Shown here one piece after another: positions 26,159-36,500 of a DNA stretch of 46,070 bases. Numbering within the stretch: position 1 is the stretch's first letter; each line of letters begins with the position of its first letter. Origin of the DNA: JACNKV01 sp964422145 (GTDB lineage: Bacteria; Fidelibacterota; Marinisomatia; Marinisomatales; JACNKV01); contig CAYQZV010000017.1 of the NCBI GenBank assembly GCA_964422145.1, forward strand, positions 1-46,070. Reading direction: 5' to 3'. Both the position numbers and the translations under genes were made by a program. A model generated the notes under the pieces. It searched no databases. It saw nothing but the letters and a program-made list of their open reading frames with translations, and was not told where the DNA came from.

Positions 26159-26383
26159 ATGGAAGTATTACATTATTTTGGTGCAGCAATCGGTCTGGGA
26201 ATGATCGTGATCGGAGCCGGATTAGGAATCAGCAGATTTACAGCCGCAGCCGCTGAAAGTATTGCACGTCAGCCGGAAGCAGCAGATAAAATCACCGGAG
26301 CGGTTAACTTGCCTCTCTTCCTTCTCGAAGGTGTTGCGATTCTGGGTGAAGTATTTGTACTCCTGATCGTCTTGATGAAATAA
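26159..26383 (+). CDS. atpE: F1Fo ATP synthase subunit c
   Basis: The 74-residue hairpin has two membrane helices and the conserved polar loop ARQPEA (residues 36-41). The ion-carrying carboxylate is E57 in LLEGVA. The Na+-coordinating residues seen in Na+-type rings (Gln in helix 1, Ser/Thr after the Glu) are replaced by Ile and Gly, which favours proton coupling. Unusual details are P52 before the site and a second acidic residue, E64, one to two turns after it. A strong GGAGG ribosome-binding site (26146-26150) fits the need for many copies. Confidence 0.95.
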   Translation: MEVLHYFGAAIGLGMIVIGAGLGISRFTAAAAESIARQPEAADKITGAVNLPLFLLEGVAILGEVFVLLIVLMK

Positions 26384-26434
26384 TCACCGGTACGTTCATT
26401 ACATTTACTGACCGGTAACTCATAAGGAAAAAAC

Positions 26435-26941
26435 ATGAATAACCCTCTTGTTCAGCCCGATCCGGGTCTGTTCATCTGGACGATCCTGACCTTTCTGGTT
26501 TTGCTTTTCTTGTTAAGAAAGTTCGCATGGAAGCCCTTGCTGACCATGCTCGAAAGCCGGGAAAAAATGATCCGGGATTCGCTGGATGATGCAGAAAAAG
26601 CCAAATTGGAATTGGAACGGCTCAATCAGGAATCTGAAGAGATCGTTGCCAAAGCCAGATCCGAGGCTCAGACGGTGGTGTCCGAGGGAAAATCGACTGC
26701 AGAAAAAATGAAGGAAGGCATCCTGAATACAGCTCAGGAAAAAGCAGATCAGCTGATGGAAGAAGCTAGAAAGCAGATCAAAGCTGAAAAAGAAAAAGCC
26801 ATTCTTGAGATTAAATCAGAAGTCGTAGATCTATCCCTGGAAATCACGAAAAAGCTCATTGGGAAAAACATTTCCAAAGCTGACAATCAATCGCTAATCG
26901 AAGAATCACTGAAAGAGATCAATCTAAAACATGAAGCCTGA
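26435..26941 (+). CDS. atpF: F1Fo ATP synthase subunit b
   Basis: The 168-residue product has one N-terminal membrane helix (about residues 10-29) followed by a long charged amphipathic helix (about 35-160) rich in Glu, Lys and Ala, the dimeric peripheral stalk. The end (LEITKKLIGKNISKADNQSLIEE) is the usual delta-binding region. It overlaps atpH by 11 bases. Confidence 0.94.
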   Translation: MNNPLVQPDPGLFIWTILTFLVLLFLLRKFAWKPLLTMLESREKMIRDSLDDAEKAKLELERLNQESEEIVAKARSEAQTVVSEGKSTAEKMKEGILNTAQEKADQLMEEARKQIKAEKEKAILEIKSEVVDLSLEITKKLIGKNISKADNQSLIEESLKEINLKHEA

Positions 26942-27467
26942 TTTAGCGGCAAAACAATACACACAGGCATTATGGACTGTCGCAGAGAAAATCAATGCGA
27001 CAAATGATGTTCTTGATTCATTGACCGGATTGAAGAATTTGCTCAAAACCGAATCGGTTTTCCGCACCTTTTTGCAATCGGCCAATATCAAGACAGACGA
27101 TAAAATCAGTATCCTTTCAGATGTATTCAGCGGATCAATTTCTGACCTCGTACTGGAATTGATCAAATTACTTGATGAAGCAAAAGAGATAGCGTTACTT
27201 GGACGAATTGCAGATCATTACATTCATCTGCATCAGGAAAAATCAAATATCGTTCCGGTAACCGTATCGTCTCATACTGAGCTAGAAGAAGAGGAAGTTC
27301 AGTCAATCTGCACCTTATTAGAGAAAGCAACGGGAAAAACGGTGGCCTATTCTTCATCTGTTGATCCATCTTTACTTGGCGGTATCAAACTGCGGATTGG
27401 TAATATCATGGTAGACGGATCCCTTGCGATCCAAATGGAAAAATTAAGACAAAAATTAATTCACTAA
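26931..27467 (+). CDS. atpH: F1Fo ATP synthase subunit delta
   Basis: The 178-residue product has an N-terminal helical bundle (AAKQYTQALWTVAEK) that caps the alpha subunits and a C-terminal part ending in SVDPSLLGGIKLRIGNIMVDGS, the classic OSCP/delta signature. It joins F1 to the b stalk. Confidence 0.94.
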   Translation: MKPDLAAKQYTQALWTVAEKINATNDVLDSLTGLKNLLKTESVFRTFLQSANIKTDDKISILSDVFSGSISDLVLELIKLLDEAKEIALLGRIADHYIHLHQEKSNIVPVTVSSHTELEEEEVQSICTLLEKATGKTVAYSSSVDPSLLGGIKLRIGNIMVDGSLAIQMEKLRQKLIH

Positions 27468-27506
27468 GATAAACTGCGTATCAGTGGTAAAAATTGGAAT
27501 AAAGAA

Positions 27507-29030
27507 ATGGAATTCAAAACGGACGAAATAAGAGAATTACTTAAAGCTCAAATCGATAAGTTTAATGTGCAGATCGATGTTTCCGAGGTTGGCGAAGTCA
27601 TCAAGGTTGGTGACGGGGTTGCCCGTGTAAACGGATTAGAAAATGTCATGAGCTCCGAATTGGTTGAGTTGCCAAACGGCGTGTTCGGTATGGCACTGAA
27701 CCTTGAGCAGGATAATGTCGGACTGGTGCTGTTCGGTGATACGAAACTGGTTCGGGAAGGCGACATCGCTAAACGGACGGGAAAAGTCGTTGAAGTACCT
27801 GTCGGGGAAGAAATGCTCGGGCGTGTTGTTAATCCTTTGGGACAGCCGATTGACGGAAAAAACCCGATTACGACAAAAGATTCTCTTCCGATTGAGAGAA
27901 AAGCACTTGGTGTGATGCAGCGTCAGCCTGTGGTTGAGCCGCTCCAAACCGGATTAAAAGCGATCGACAGTATGATTCCGATCGGGCGTGGTCAGCGTGA
28001 GTTGATCATTGGTGACCGACAAACCGGAAAAACCGCCATTGCCATTGATACGATCATCAATCAAAAATATACACAAGATACCGATAACCCGGTGTATTGT
28101 ATTTATGTTGCTATCGGACAGAAAGCCTCCACTGTGACACGTGTGGTCGCGGAATTAGAAGCTGCCGATGCAATGAAATACACAACGGTTGTCGCCGCAA
28201 ATGCGTCCGACCCGGCACCGATGCAGTACATTGCACCGTATTCAGGTGCTTCAATGGGTGAGTACTTCCGCGATAACGGAAAACATGCTCTCATCATTTA
28301 TGATGATTTATCTAAACAGGCTGTAGCATATCGTCAGATGTCCTTGATTCTCAGACGTCCTCCAGGACGTGAAGCGTTCCCCGGAGATGTGTTTTATCTG
28401 CATAGCCGCCTTTTGGAGCGTGCGTCTAAACTCAGTGATGATCTGGGCGGCGGTTCATTGACAGCCCTTCCGATCATTGAAACGCAAGAAGGCGATGTTG
28501 CGGCTTACATTCCGACAAACGTGATTTCGATTACCGACGGACAAATTTATTTAGAAACCAACTTGTTCAACGCAGGACAGCGTCCGGCCGTGGATGTGGG
28601 TATTTCCGTTTCACGTGTGGGTGGAAATGCACAGATCAAAGCGATGAAAAGTGTTGCAGGGATGTTACGATTGGACCTCGCACAGTTCCGTGAATTGGAA
28701 GCCTTCGCAAAATTCGGTTCTGATCTGGATAAAACCACTCAGCAGCAGCTAACCCGCGGACAGCGAATGATGGAGATCATTAAACAGAATCAGTATGATC
28801 CGATGCCGGTTGAAAAACAGGTTGCTATCATCTTTGCCGGAAATGCCGGATACTTAGATGACATTCCTCAGAATAAGATCAGTGATTTTGAAGCCCAATA
28901 CCTCACCTATGTTGAAGCCAATGCTGCCGATGTATTGAAAGAAATAAAAGGAACAGGAAAAATGTCTTCTGAAAGTGAAGACCTGTTAAAGAAGGTAACG
29001 GAAGATTTCAAAAAAGGATTTGTTGCTTAA
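27507..29030 (+). CDS. atpA: F1Fo ATP synthase subunit alpha
   Basis: The 507-residue product is a standard alpha subunit. Walker A GDRQTGKT is at residues 169-176, VNGLENVMSSELVELP marks the N-terminal crown, and PGREAFPGDVFYLHSRLLERA is the alpha/beta signature region. Non-catalytic nucleotide sites are expected. It lies 39 bases after atpH. Confidence 0.97.
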   Translation: MEFKTDEIRELLKAQIDKFNVQIDVSEVGEVIKVGDGVARVNGLENVMSSELVELPNGVFGMALNLEQDNVGLVLFGDTKLVREGDIAKRTGKVVEVPVGEEMLGRVVNPLGQPIDGKNPITTKDSLPIERKALGVMQRQPVVEPLQTGLKAIDSMIPIGRGQRELIIGDRQTGKTAIAIDTIINQKYTQDTDNPVYCIYVAIGQKASTVTRVVAELEAADAMKYTTVVAANASDPAPMQYIAPYSGASMGEYFRDNGKHALIIYDDLSKQAVAYRQMSLILRRPPGREAFPGDVFYLHSRLLERASKLSDDLGGGSLTALPIIETQEGDVAAYIPTNVISITDGQIYLETNLFNAGQRPAVDVGISVSRVGGNAQIKAMKSVAGMLRLDLAQFRELEAFAKFGSDLDKTTQQQLTRGQRMMEIIKQNQYDPMPVEKQVAIIFAGNAGYLDDIPQNKISDFEAQYLTYVEANAADVLKEIKGTGKMSSESEDLLKKVTEDFKKGFVA

Positions 29031-29039
29031 GACATTATC

Positions 29040-29894
29040 ATGGCGAATTTAAAAGACATTCGAAATCGAATCTCATCGGTAACCAGTATTCAGCAGGTCA
29101 CAAAAGCCATGAAAATGGTTGCCGCCGCAAAAATGCGCCGAGCTCAAGAAAGAATGGAGCAGGCACGTCCATATGCACGTCGGTTAAATGAAGTGATTCA
29201 GTCCATTTTACCGGATGTAGATCGATCCATTCTACCGCTGCTGGATATCCGTGAGGTCAAACGGACAGCTTATGTGGTTGTCACTTCCGACCGCGGACTC
29301 GCCGGTTCGTTCAACACCAATATCATTAAAAAAGCGGAAGAAGAGATCAATATCCTCGGCAAAGAGAATGTGGATCTGTTCTGTATAGGTAAAAAGGGCA
29401 GAGATCATTTCCGCCATCGTAATTATACGATTATTGAAGAGCATATTGATTTTTGGAATGAATTGGATTTCAATCATTCCATTAAAATAGGGAATGGAAT
29501 TATCAGCCACTTCGTCAACGGTAACGTCGACGAGATCCATGCGGTGTTTAATCAATTTAAAAATGTTGCGGTACAAGAGATTGTATCCGAAAAACTGCTT
29601 CCGTTGTCCTATGACAGCGAAGACGGTTTCAATACAGAGCGCTTGTTTGAGCCCTCCAAAGAGGATATTGTATTGTCGCTGATTCCTAGGCATTTGAATA
29701 TTCAAATGTGGAAATACTTACTGGAATCCTTTGCCAGTGAACAGGCAGCCCGAATGGTTGCGATGGAGAACGCCACAGAAAATGCCGGCGACGTGATCAC
29801 GGATCTGAAATTGAAATACAATAACGCCCGACAGGCAGCTATTACCAAAGAAATATTAGAAATTGTGAGCGGTGCTGAAGCACTTGCTGGTTAA
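29040..29894 (+). CDS. atpG: F1Fo ATP synthase subunit gamma
   Basis: The 284-residue product has the two coiled-coil ends of the rotor shaft: N-terminal RNRISSVTSIQQVTKAMKMVAAAKMRRAQ and C-terminal RMVAMENATENAGDVITDLKLKYNNARQAAITKEI, with VVTSDRGLAGSFNTN between. It rotates inside the alpha/beta hexamer. Confidence 0.96.
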   Translation: MANLKDIRNRISSVTSIQQVTKAMKMVAAAKMRRAQERMEQARPYARRLNEVIQSILPDVDRSILPLLDIREVKRTAYVVVTSDRGLAGSFNTNIIKKAEEEINILGKENVDLFCIGKKGRDHFRHRNYTIIEEHIDFWNELDFNHSIKIGNGIISHFVNGNVDEIHAVFNQFKNVAVQEIVSEKLLPLSYDSEDGFNTERLFEPSKEDIVLSLIPRHLNIQMWKYLLESFASEQAARMVAMENATENAGDVITDLKLKYNNARQAAITKEILEIVSGAEALAG

Positions 29895-29928
29895 CGAATT
29901 GGATAAAGATTAGGATAAGGATAGATAT

Positions 29929-31323
29929 ATGAGTTCAGTAGGAAAGATTTCTCAAATCATGGGAGCGGTCGTCGATGTGACGTTTGAAGATGGACACCTT
30001 CCGGAAATCATGAACGCATTAGAAGTAAAACGCGATGATGAAAAAGCGTTGGTACTTGAAGTCGCTCAGCACTTAGGAAGTGCCGAAGTACGGACAGTCG
30101 CCATGGATTCTACCGATGGATTGACTCGCGGAACAACGGTTGTCGATACCGGTGCACCCATTTCAGTTCCGGTCGGTCCGGAAACCCTCGGTCGTCTGCT
30201 CGATATTCTCGGAAATACGATTGATGGAAAAGGTGAAATCAAAACGGAAAAACAATTCCCGATTCACCGTTCAGCGCCAAAACATGAAGATTTATCTACA
30301 TCAACGGATGTTCTTGTTACAGGAATTAAAGTTGTCGACTTAATGGAACCCTACACCAAAGGCGGAAAAACAGGGTTGTTCGGCGGTGCCGGTGTGGGTA
30401 AAACAGTTCTTATCCAGGAATTGATCAGAAATATTGCAACTGAACACGGCGGATACTCCGTATTTGCAGGGGTGGGTGAACGGACGCGTGAAGGAAACGA
30501 TCTATATCGTGAGATGACAGAATCCGGCGTGATTGATAAAACAGTCATGGTATTCGGTCAGATGAATGAACCGCCCGGAGCCCGCCTGCGCGTTGGTCTC
30601 AGCGGATTAACCATGGCAGAATATTTTCGCGATGAAGAAGGAAAAGATGTTCTGCTCTTTATCGACAATATTTTCCGGTTTACACAGGCAGGATCTGAAG
30701 TTTCTGCGCTGTTAGGCCGTATGCCTTCCGCAGTAGGATATCAGCCGACACTCTCAACCGAGATGGGTGACTTGCAGGAGCGGATCACGTCCACGACAAA
30801 AGGATCGATTACCTCCGTCCAGGCTGTCTACGTTCCGGCTGACGATTTAACCGACCCTGCACCGGCCACGACATTTGCTCACTTGGATGCAACCACCGTG
30901 CTGGAGCGTAAAATCGCTGAGCTGGGTATTTATCCGGCAGTGGATCCGTTGGCATCATCATCAAGAATTCTTGATCCTCGTGTGATCGGTGATCGTCATT
31001 ACTCTGTTGCACGGACAGTTCAGAACGTTCTTCAAAAATATAAAGATCTTCAAGATATTATTGCCATTCTGGGTATGGATGAATTATCCGACGAAGATAA
31101 AATCACGGTTGCACGTGCAAGACGAATCCAGAAGTTCATGTCCCAGCCGTTCTTTGTTGCTGAACAGTTTACCGGTAAAGAAGGACGGTATGTATCCCTG
31201 GAAGATACCGTAGCTGGTTTTGAAGCGATTTTAAGCGGTGAAGTCGACGAGTTACCAGAAAACGCCTTCTCCTATGTCGGAAGCATCGACGAAGCGGTTG
31301 AAAAAGCCAAAACGATGGGATAA
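29929..31323 (+). CDS. atpD: F1Fo ATP synthase subunit beta
   Basis: The 464-residue product is the catalytic subunit. Walker A GGAGVGKT is at residues 152-159 with K158, GERTREGNDLY follows, and LLFIDNIFRFTQAG contains the Walker B. ALLGRMPSAVGYQPTL is the DELSEED-preceding signature, and DELSDED serves as the DELSEED lever. It makes ATP from ADP and phosphate. Confidence 0.97.
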   Translation: MSSVGKISQIMGAVVDVTFEDGHLPEIMNALEVKRDDEKALVLEVAQHLGSAEVRTVAMDSTDGLTRGTTVVDTGAPISVPVGPETLGRLLDILGNTIDGKGEIKTEKQFPIHRSAPKHEDLSTSTDVLVTGIKVVDLMEPYTKGGKTGLFGGAGVGKTVLIQELIRNIATEHGGYSVFAGVGERTREGNDLYREMTESGVIDKTVMVFGQMNEPPGARLRVGLSGLTMAEYFRDEEGKDVLLFIDNIFRFTQAGSEVSALLGRMPSAVGYQPTLSTEMGDLQERITSTTKGSITSVQAVYVPADDLTDPAPATTFAHLDATTVLERKIAELGIYPAVDPLASSSRILDPRVIGDRHYSVARTVQNVLQKYKDLQDIIAILGMDELSDEDKITVARARRIQKFMSQPFFVAEQFTGKEGRYVSLEDTVAGFEAILSGEVDELPENAFSYVGSIDEAVEKAKTMG

Positions 31324-31326
31324 TCG

Positions 31327-31725
31327 ATGAGTTCTTTTCATCTGGAAATTGTTACACCAACCCGAATCATTGATGAGGGAATGGTATCGTACGTCCGCTG
31401 CCCAGGAATCGACGGGTCATTCGGTGTGATGGCAAATCATACCAACGCCATCATTTCATTGGATATTGGCGAGATTAAAGTCACTCACGATAATAACGAA
31501 GTGTATTATGCCACGAGTGGCGGATTTGTTGATGTGAAAGATAACAAAGTTCAGTTGTTGGTTGAGACGGCGGAACGGTCTGATGAAATTGAAAAAGACA
31601 GAGCCGAGTCGTCAGCCGATCGTGCAAAGACGAGATTAAAAACGGCTGAAAAAGATGTGGATGCAATACGAGCCAAAGCATCTCTGATGCGAGCGTCAAA
31701 CCGTTTGAAAATTGCCAATCGATAG
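31327..31725 (+). CDS. atpC: F1Fo ATP synthase subunit epsilon
   Basis: The 132-residue product has the N-terminal beta sandwich (FHLEIVTPTRIIDEGMVSYVRCPG, GSFGVMANHTNAI) and a C-terminal helical hairpin (EKDRAESSADRAKTRLK...AIRAKASLMRASNRLKIANR) that can inhibit rotation. It follows atpD by three bases and is the last gene before a strong terminator. Confidence 0.95.
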   Translation: MSSFHLEIVTPTRIIDEGMVSYVRCPGIDGSFGVMANHTNAIISLDIGEIKVTHDNNEVYYATSGGFVDVKDNKVQLLVETAERSDEIEKDRAESSADRAKTRLKTAEKDVDAIRAKASLMRASNRLKIANR

Positions 31726-31752
31726 ACACAATTAATTTATGCAGTTTATGAG

Positions 31753-31783
31753 AAACCGCTCGTAATTTACGAGCGGTTTTTTT
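31753..31783 (+). terminator. Intrinsic terminator after atpC
   Basis: AAACCGCTCGTAA pairs perfectly with TTACGAGCGGTTT (31753-31779, 13 base pairs on paper, about 10-11 with a realistic loop), and a T-run follows (31777-31783). It closes the parA-atpC unit. Confidence 0.93.
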
Positions 31784-31812
31784 CTGGAAATAATAATGAA
31801 TCAAGGATGATT

Positions 31813-33564
31813 ATGTACAAACGAACACATACGTGTGGAGAATTAACCAAAACGAATATTGGAAACTCCGTTGCACTCAACGGATGGATCAATACCGTCA
31901 GATTACACGGGCAAGTAGTTTTTGTCGACCTACGAGACCGTTACGGAAAAACACAATTAGTGTTTAATACGGAATCATATCAAGGCGACTTCAATGCCGT
32001 AAAAAAATTATCGATGGAAGATGTGATCAGTGTTGCCGGAACCGTTCAGCCCAGAGTCGAAGAAGCCGTAAACCCGGATATGGCGACGGGTGACATTGAA
32101 ATTATTGTAGACTCCTTGACTATTCTGAATGAAACCGAACCGCTGCCATTTGTCATCACAGACAGAGAAAGTGCATCGGAAGATCTGCGGTTAAAATATC
32201 GATATTTAGAGCTACGGACGGATGAGCTTCAAACCAATATGATCGTCAGACATAAAACCTACCAAGCGGTTCGTTCCTACTTATCTGGGAATGGATTTGT
32301 CGAAGTTGAAACACCGATTCTAATGAAATCCACACCGGAAGGTGCCCGGGATTATTTGGTCCCGAGCCGCATCCATCAAGGAAAGTTTTATGCACTACCG
32401 CAATCCCCGCAAACGTACAAACAGTTGCTGATGGTTTCCGGGTTCGACCGTTATTTCCAGATTGTTAAATGTTTCAGGGATGAAGACCTTCGAGCCGATC
32501 GGCAGCCTGAATTCACTCAAATCGATCTTGAAATGTCTTTTATTGACGAGGCCGACATTTATTCGCTGGGAGAAAATCTATTGAAATCGGTGTTTCAGGA
32601 TGTGCTGAATATCAAATTGGACGGGAATTTTCCGGTGATGACTTATCACGAAGCGATGGATAAGTACGGATCCGATAAACCGGATCTGCGATTTGACTTA
32701 CCATTACAAGATGTGAAACCATATTCAGATGCATCTGATTTCAATGCGTTTAAATCCGCCGAGATTGTTAAAGGTTTAGTCGTGCCGAATGTTCAGTATT
32801 CCCGAAAAATCATTGATCAGTTAACTAATTTTGTCAAACTGTATGGCGCTAAAGGATTGGCATGGATGAAAGCCGAGAACGGGAAGCTGACGGGGGGGAT
32901 TTCCAAGTTTTTCAATGACGAACTCCAGCAAAATCTTTGTCATGATCTGAACATCAAAGACGGTGATATGCTGTTTATGATTGGAGACGCTGCGAGTACG
33001 GTGCTACAGTCCATGGGAGCATTGCGAAATGAGATTGCCCGAAAAGAAAACTTAGCCGAAGAAGGAACATTCAAACCACTATGGGTGGTAGATTTTCCCA
33101 TGTTTGAACAAGACGACGAAGAAAACCGATTAGTTGCAATGCATCATCCGTTTACCGCACCGAAAAAAGAGGACATTGACCTATTAGAGACAGAGCCCGA
33201 ACATGTTTTGTCGAGAGGATATGATCTTGTAATCAACGGGTACGAGGTTGCAGGTGGTTCCATTCGTATTCATGAAAAAGATCTTCAGTCAAAAGTTTTC
33301 AAATTATTAGGAATCAGCGACGAAGAAGCCAAAGCGAAATTCGGCTTTTTGATGAATGCATTCCGGTTCGGTGCGCCACCCCATGGCGGGATCGCATTTG
33401 GATTTGATCGATTGGTGATGTTATTGGCCGGAACGCATAATATTCGAGACGTCATTGCCTTCCCGAAAACAACGTCTGCGATGTCTTTGATGGATGAATC
33501 GCCAAGCACCGTAAGCGGTGAACAGCTAGATGAGCTGGGAATTAAATTAGTCGAAAAGAATTAA
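31813..33564 (+). CDS. aspS: Aspartyl-tRNA synthetase
   Basis: I choose ATG 31813 because AAGGA at 31803-31807 is correctly spaced for it but overlaps the in-frame ATG at 31807. The 583-residue product is a bacterial-type AspRS: an OB-fold anticodon domain (VALNGWINTVRLHGQVVFVDLRDRYG) at about residues 15-105, the class II core (FVEVETPILMKSTPEGARDYLVP; FRDEDLRADRQPEFTQIDLEMSF), a GAD insertion at about 290-410, and motif 3 GGIAFGFDRLVMLL near the end. Whether it discriminates against tRNA-Asn cannot be read by eye. The operon terminator upstream separates it from atpC, though no clear promoter was seen. Confidence 0.96.
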   Translation: MYKRTHTCGELTKTNIGNSVALNGWINTVRLHGQVVFVDLRDRYGKTQLVFNTESYQGDFNAVKKLSMEDVISVAGTVQPRVEEAVNPDMATGDIEIIVDSLTILNETEPLPFVITDRESASEDLRLKYRYLELRTDELQTNMIVRHKTYQAVRSYLSGNGFVEVETPILMKSTPEGARDYLVPSRIHQGKFYALPQSPQTYKQLLMVSGFDRYFQIVKCFRDEDLRADRQPEFTQIDLEMSFIDEADIYSLGENLLKSVFQDVLNIKLDGNFPVMTYHEAMDKYGSDKPDLRFDLPLQDVKPYSDASDFNAFKSAEIVKGLVVPNVQYSRKIIDQLTNFVKLYGAKGLAWMKAENGKLTGGISKFFNDELQQNLCHDLNIKDGDMLFMIGDAASTVLQSMGALRNEIARKENLAEEGTFKPLWVVDFPMFEQDDEENRLVAMHHPFTAPKKEDIDLLETEPEHVLSRGYDLVINGYEVAGGSIRIHEKDLQSKVFKLLGISDEEAKAKFGFLMNAFRFGAPPHGGIAFGFDRLVMLLAGTHNIRDVIAFPKTTSAMSLMDESPSTVSGEQLDELGIKLVEKN

Positions 33565-33572
33565 TATTCGGA

Positions 33573-36500
33573 TTAATCCGAATCCAAGTGCAAGGATTTG
33601 ACCAATCCGCCGAACTTTTTGTCGATTTTAAATCCGTGCTTATAGAATAATCCTGCCTGGAAAAACCCGACGGTAACGAATTCATACCGGCGGTTCCTTA
33701 ATCGATTGAACAATTCGTTCAGCAACTGCGTACTTAACAATCTTTTTCTATACGTTGGACGGACGACAATTTTCTCAATGTAAGCGATTTGAGGATTGAT
33801 CTCCTTCCAATAAATCCCACCAACAAGATGGTTGCCTTGATTGATGATAAACAAAAACTCATGGTTTTGCTGGAATCGGCTGGATAAATGTGATTGCGTC
33901 AAAATCGAGTGGAAATTGGCAATTTCTTTTGGATGGAAGGGAGGACGGATTTTAAACACATCGCCATGGATATCGCCCACAACCGATACCAAATCTAAAC
34001 GTCCTTTGTCGCCCAATTCCCACGAGATCAATTCCCCTTCTTGAGTCGCGTCCAAATGCTCGAACAAAAGCTGGGTGAGGAAATATCGTTCATCTTCTGT
34101 GATGTTGTTTGAATCGATCACCAGTTGAAGATGAGAATCGAGTTCAGAGAGTAACACTTCCCGTGAGCGCAGCTGCTTTTGAAGACGGATCAGTACCTCG
34201 TTCAATTCAGGAGATGCATGTTTGAAACAGGTCATTCTGAAGAACCGAATCCGTGTCTCCGGATATTCTTTCAAAAGAGTTTTTAGACGATATTCTTTGT
34301 AAAGCTCTTGTAAAATCGTTCCTCTGGCTTTGATGGTCGCTTTTCGGTTAAGATTCAGCCATCGCTCATATCGCAAAGATGCAAATACAACCGGTTTGGT
34401 TAACACACCGTTCGGCTGAATTTCATCGATGAATTCTTCGATCCTTTGAGCCGTCAGCCCAAGGTATTCAGCCCTTTCATAGACCTCTTTATTTTGGCTG
34501 ATATCATATGCTAATTCGTTCAGCAAAGGAATACCTTTTCTCACTTTAAAGACTTCCATGACGGCAGTAAAGACTAATTCCCAATCGGCCATCCGATGCA
34601 AACCGGAGAATTCCTCTTCTGTCTTTCGTATATATGTTTCATATAAATCGAACATGACGGTATAAAAGTGATCGACGGGCCTACGGTCTGAGATTGAGAC
34701 TAAGCGAGTCCCGATTGTGTAGTCAAATTCAGGGATAACCAGATTGGTCGGTGTTGGTTTTGCGATACATAATTTATAATCAGATCGTTTGTAAAACTCC
34801 AGATATGCCTTTAATCCGTTCCAAATAAAGTGGAGCCACCGCATTTGCCAGCGATCGATCGCTTTTTCATCGGCGATCTCAGCTCGATTTCGTTCAAGAT
34901 ATACCTGCAGCGTTTCGCCCTGAATATATTCTTCGGTATACAGATTGAATTTTGGCCAATATCCGCCGAAATCCTCAACAAGTTTATCACCGTAATTGCT
35001 TGACCCTGTAATAATCAGAAGCTGGATTTCTTCCTGAATAAATTCGGGCGCTAGATCATCACTGATGTTGACGACAAAATTAAAAGAATTTCCATCGCGG
35101 GTTTGGACTAATACCCTGAAAATACTCTTGCCATGGTTATTGTCGATCAAGCTGATCCAAATCCCTCGGTGAAGAATATCATCAAGTTGAATCAAACGGC
35201 GTTTTGAGAAAAGGAATACTGCTTCTCGAAGCAAAGGTGTTTGATGGAAAGCGTCTAGAAGAATTTTTCGATGTGGGTCACCGACACTGGAATCAAACGT
35301 GATGACATCATCCCATGTATATTCTTCACCTGAATCACGGTCTATTGCCAACGGTTGATTTTTACCGAGCCACGTATGAAATCCCTGATATAAGGTTTTT
35401 AGCGCATCGGAGGCTGTCGTTTGAATGTGCTCGGGGAATACGTTTTGTCTCCAAAAGATAATTTCCGCCCGTGCCCAAATGTAGCTTGTCGGATGTGAAA
35501 TACCGTATTGAGATATGGCCCGTAACAATATTTCTATTAAACAATTTTGAGTCGTGGCAATCTCTGAAGGATTTGACCTGAGAGATTCTAAATACTGAAT
35601 GATGGCATTGAAATGTGTATTAGAAAAATATTCCGTTTGAACAACCATATCTTCAATAATATCAAACGGTTGAACGGTATCACAGAATTTGAGAAGTAAT
35701 TCTAAGAATAATTCTCCTGAAATATGAGGAATGAGGTATTCCAGCGATTTAACTTTGATCTTCGATGTCGGGTGCGTCTGCGTCCTCATCAAGAGTTTTA
35801 TTGCTAAAGATTGAATATCCGGATTGGCATGTTCGAGAGTTTGAAACAAGTAATTCAAAGCGGTCAAAGCTCGATATTGGTCATCATGCAGCAAAATTGT
35901 TCCGGTCTGATGAAGCATTTGCAGCGAATAATGGTGTTTCCGAATCGCCGATTTTATATCTTCAATAAAATGAACAGGGATGGCCTGTTGAGCATAGGGG
36001 AACTGCTCAAAGTTAACTTGAATGTTTGCTGATGCTTCATCAAGGGTAACCCGAAATACGATTGTTCCCAAAAAGTTGATCAATTTTTGATTTCCAAGCC
36101 ATAACTCCGGGGACTTAATGATCTCTTCGATATCGATGATCTTATTTGGAATAAAGTATTGAAATTCCCCAAATAGGATACGGTCATTCTCTTCACAAAA
36201 TATCGTTAACGGGACGTCCTCATTCCCGGTGGATAACTTTTTCCCATCCCATTCAATATCGGTAGAGATCACGCCCTTTTCTCTGATAAACCATTTGGGA
36301 ATGCGAATTTCAAACTCATCGTGGATAATAGGGATGTAATGTTTCTCATACATCGGCTGGATCACATCCTCAAAGTTTTCGAGGATCTGCTTCCGTTTGT
36401 AGGTGCTTTTTGGTGTTAACTCACCTTGTTCCGCAGAAAAGTCTCTCGGAATAATGGCAAAATTGACGATCCGCTCAAATGGAGATAAGAAGTTGTTCAC

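Noticed and set aside
26159..26383. Sodium-type c ring
   Set aside because: The helix-1 glutamine and the Ser/Thr after the carrier glutamate that bind Na+ are replaced by Ile and Gly.
28600..28620. parS site (TTTCACGTG core) inside atpA
   Set aside because: Only one half resembles the parS consensus; the other half (TGTGGG) does not match, and CACGTG cores occur by chance in coding sequence.
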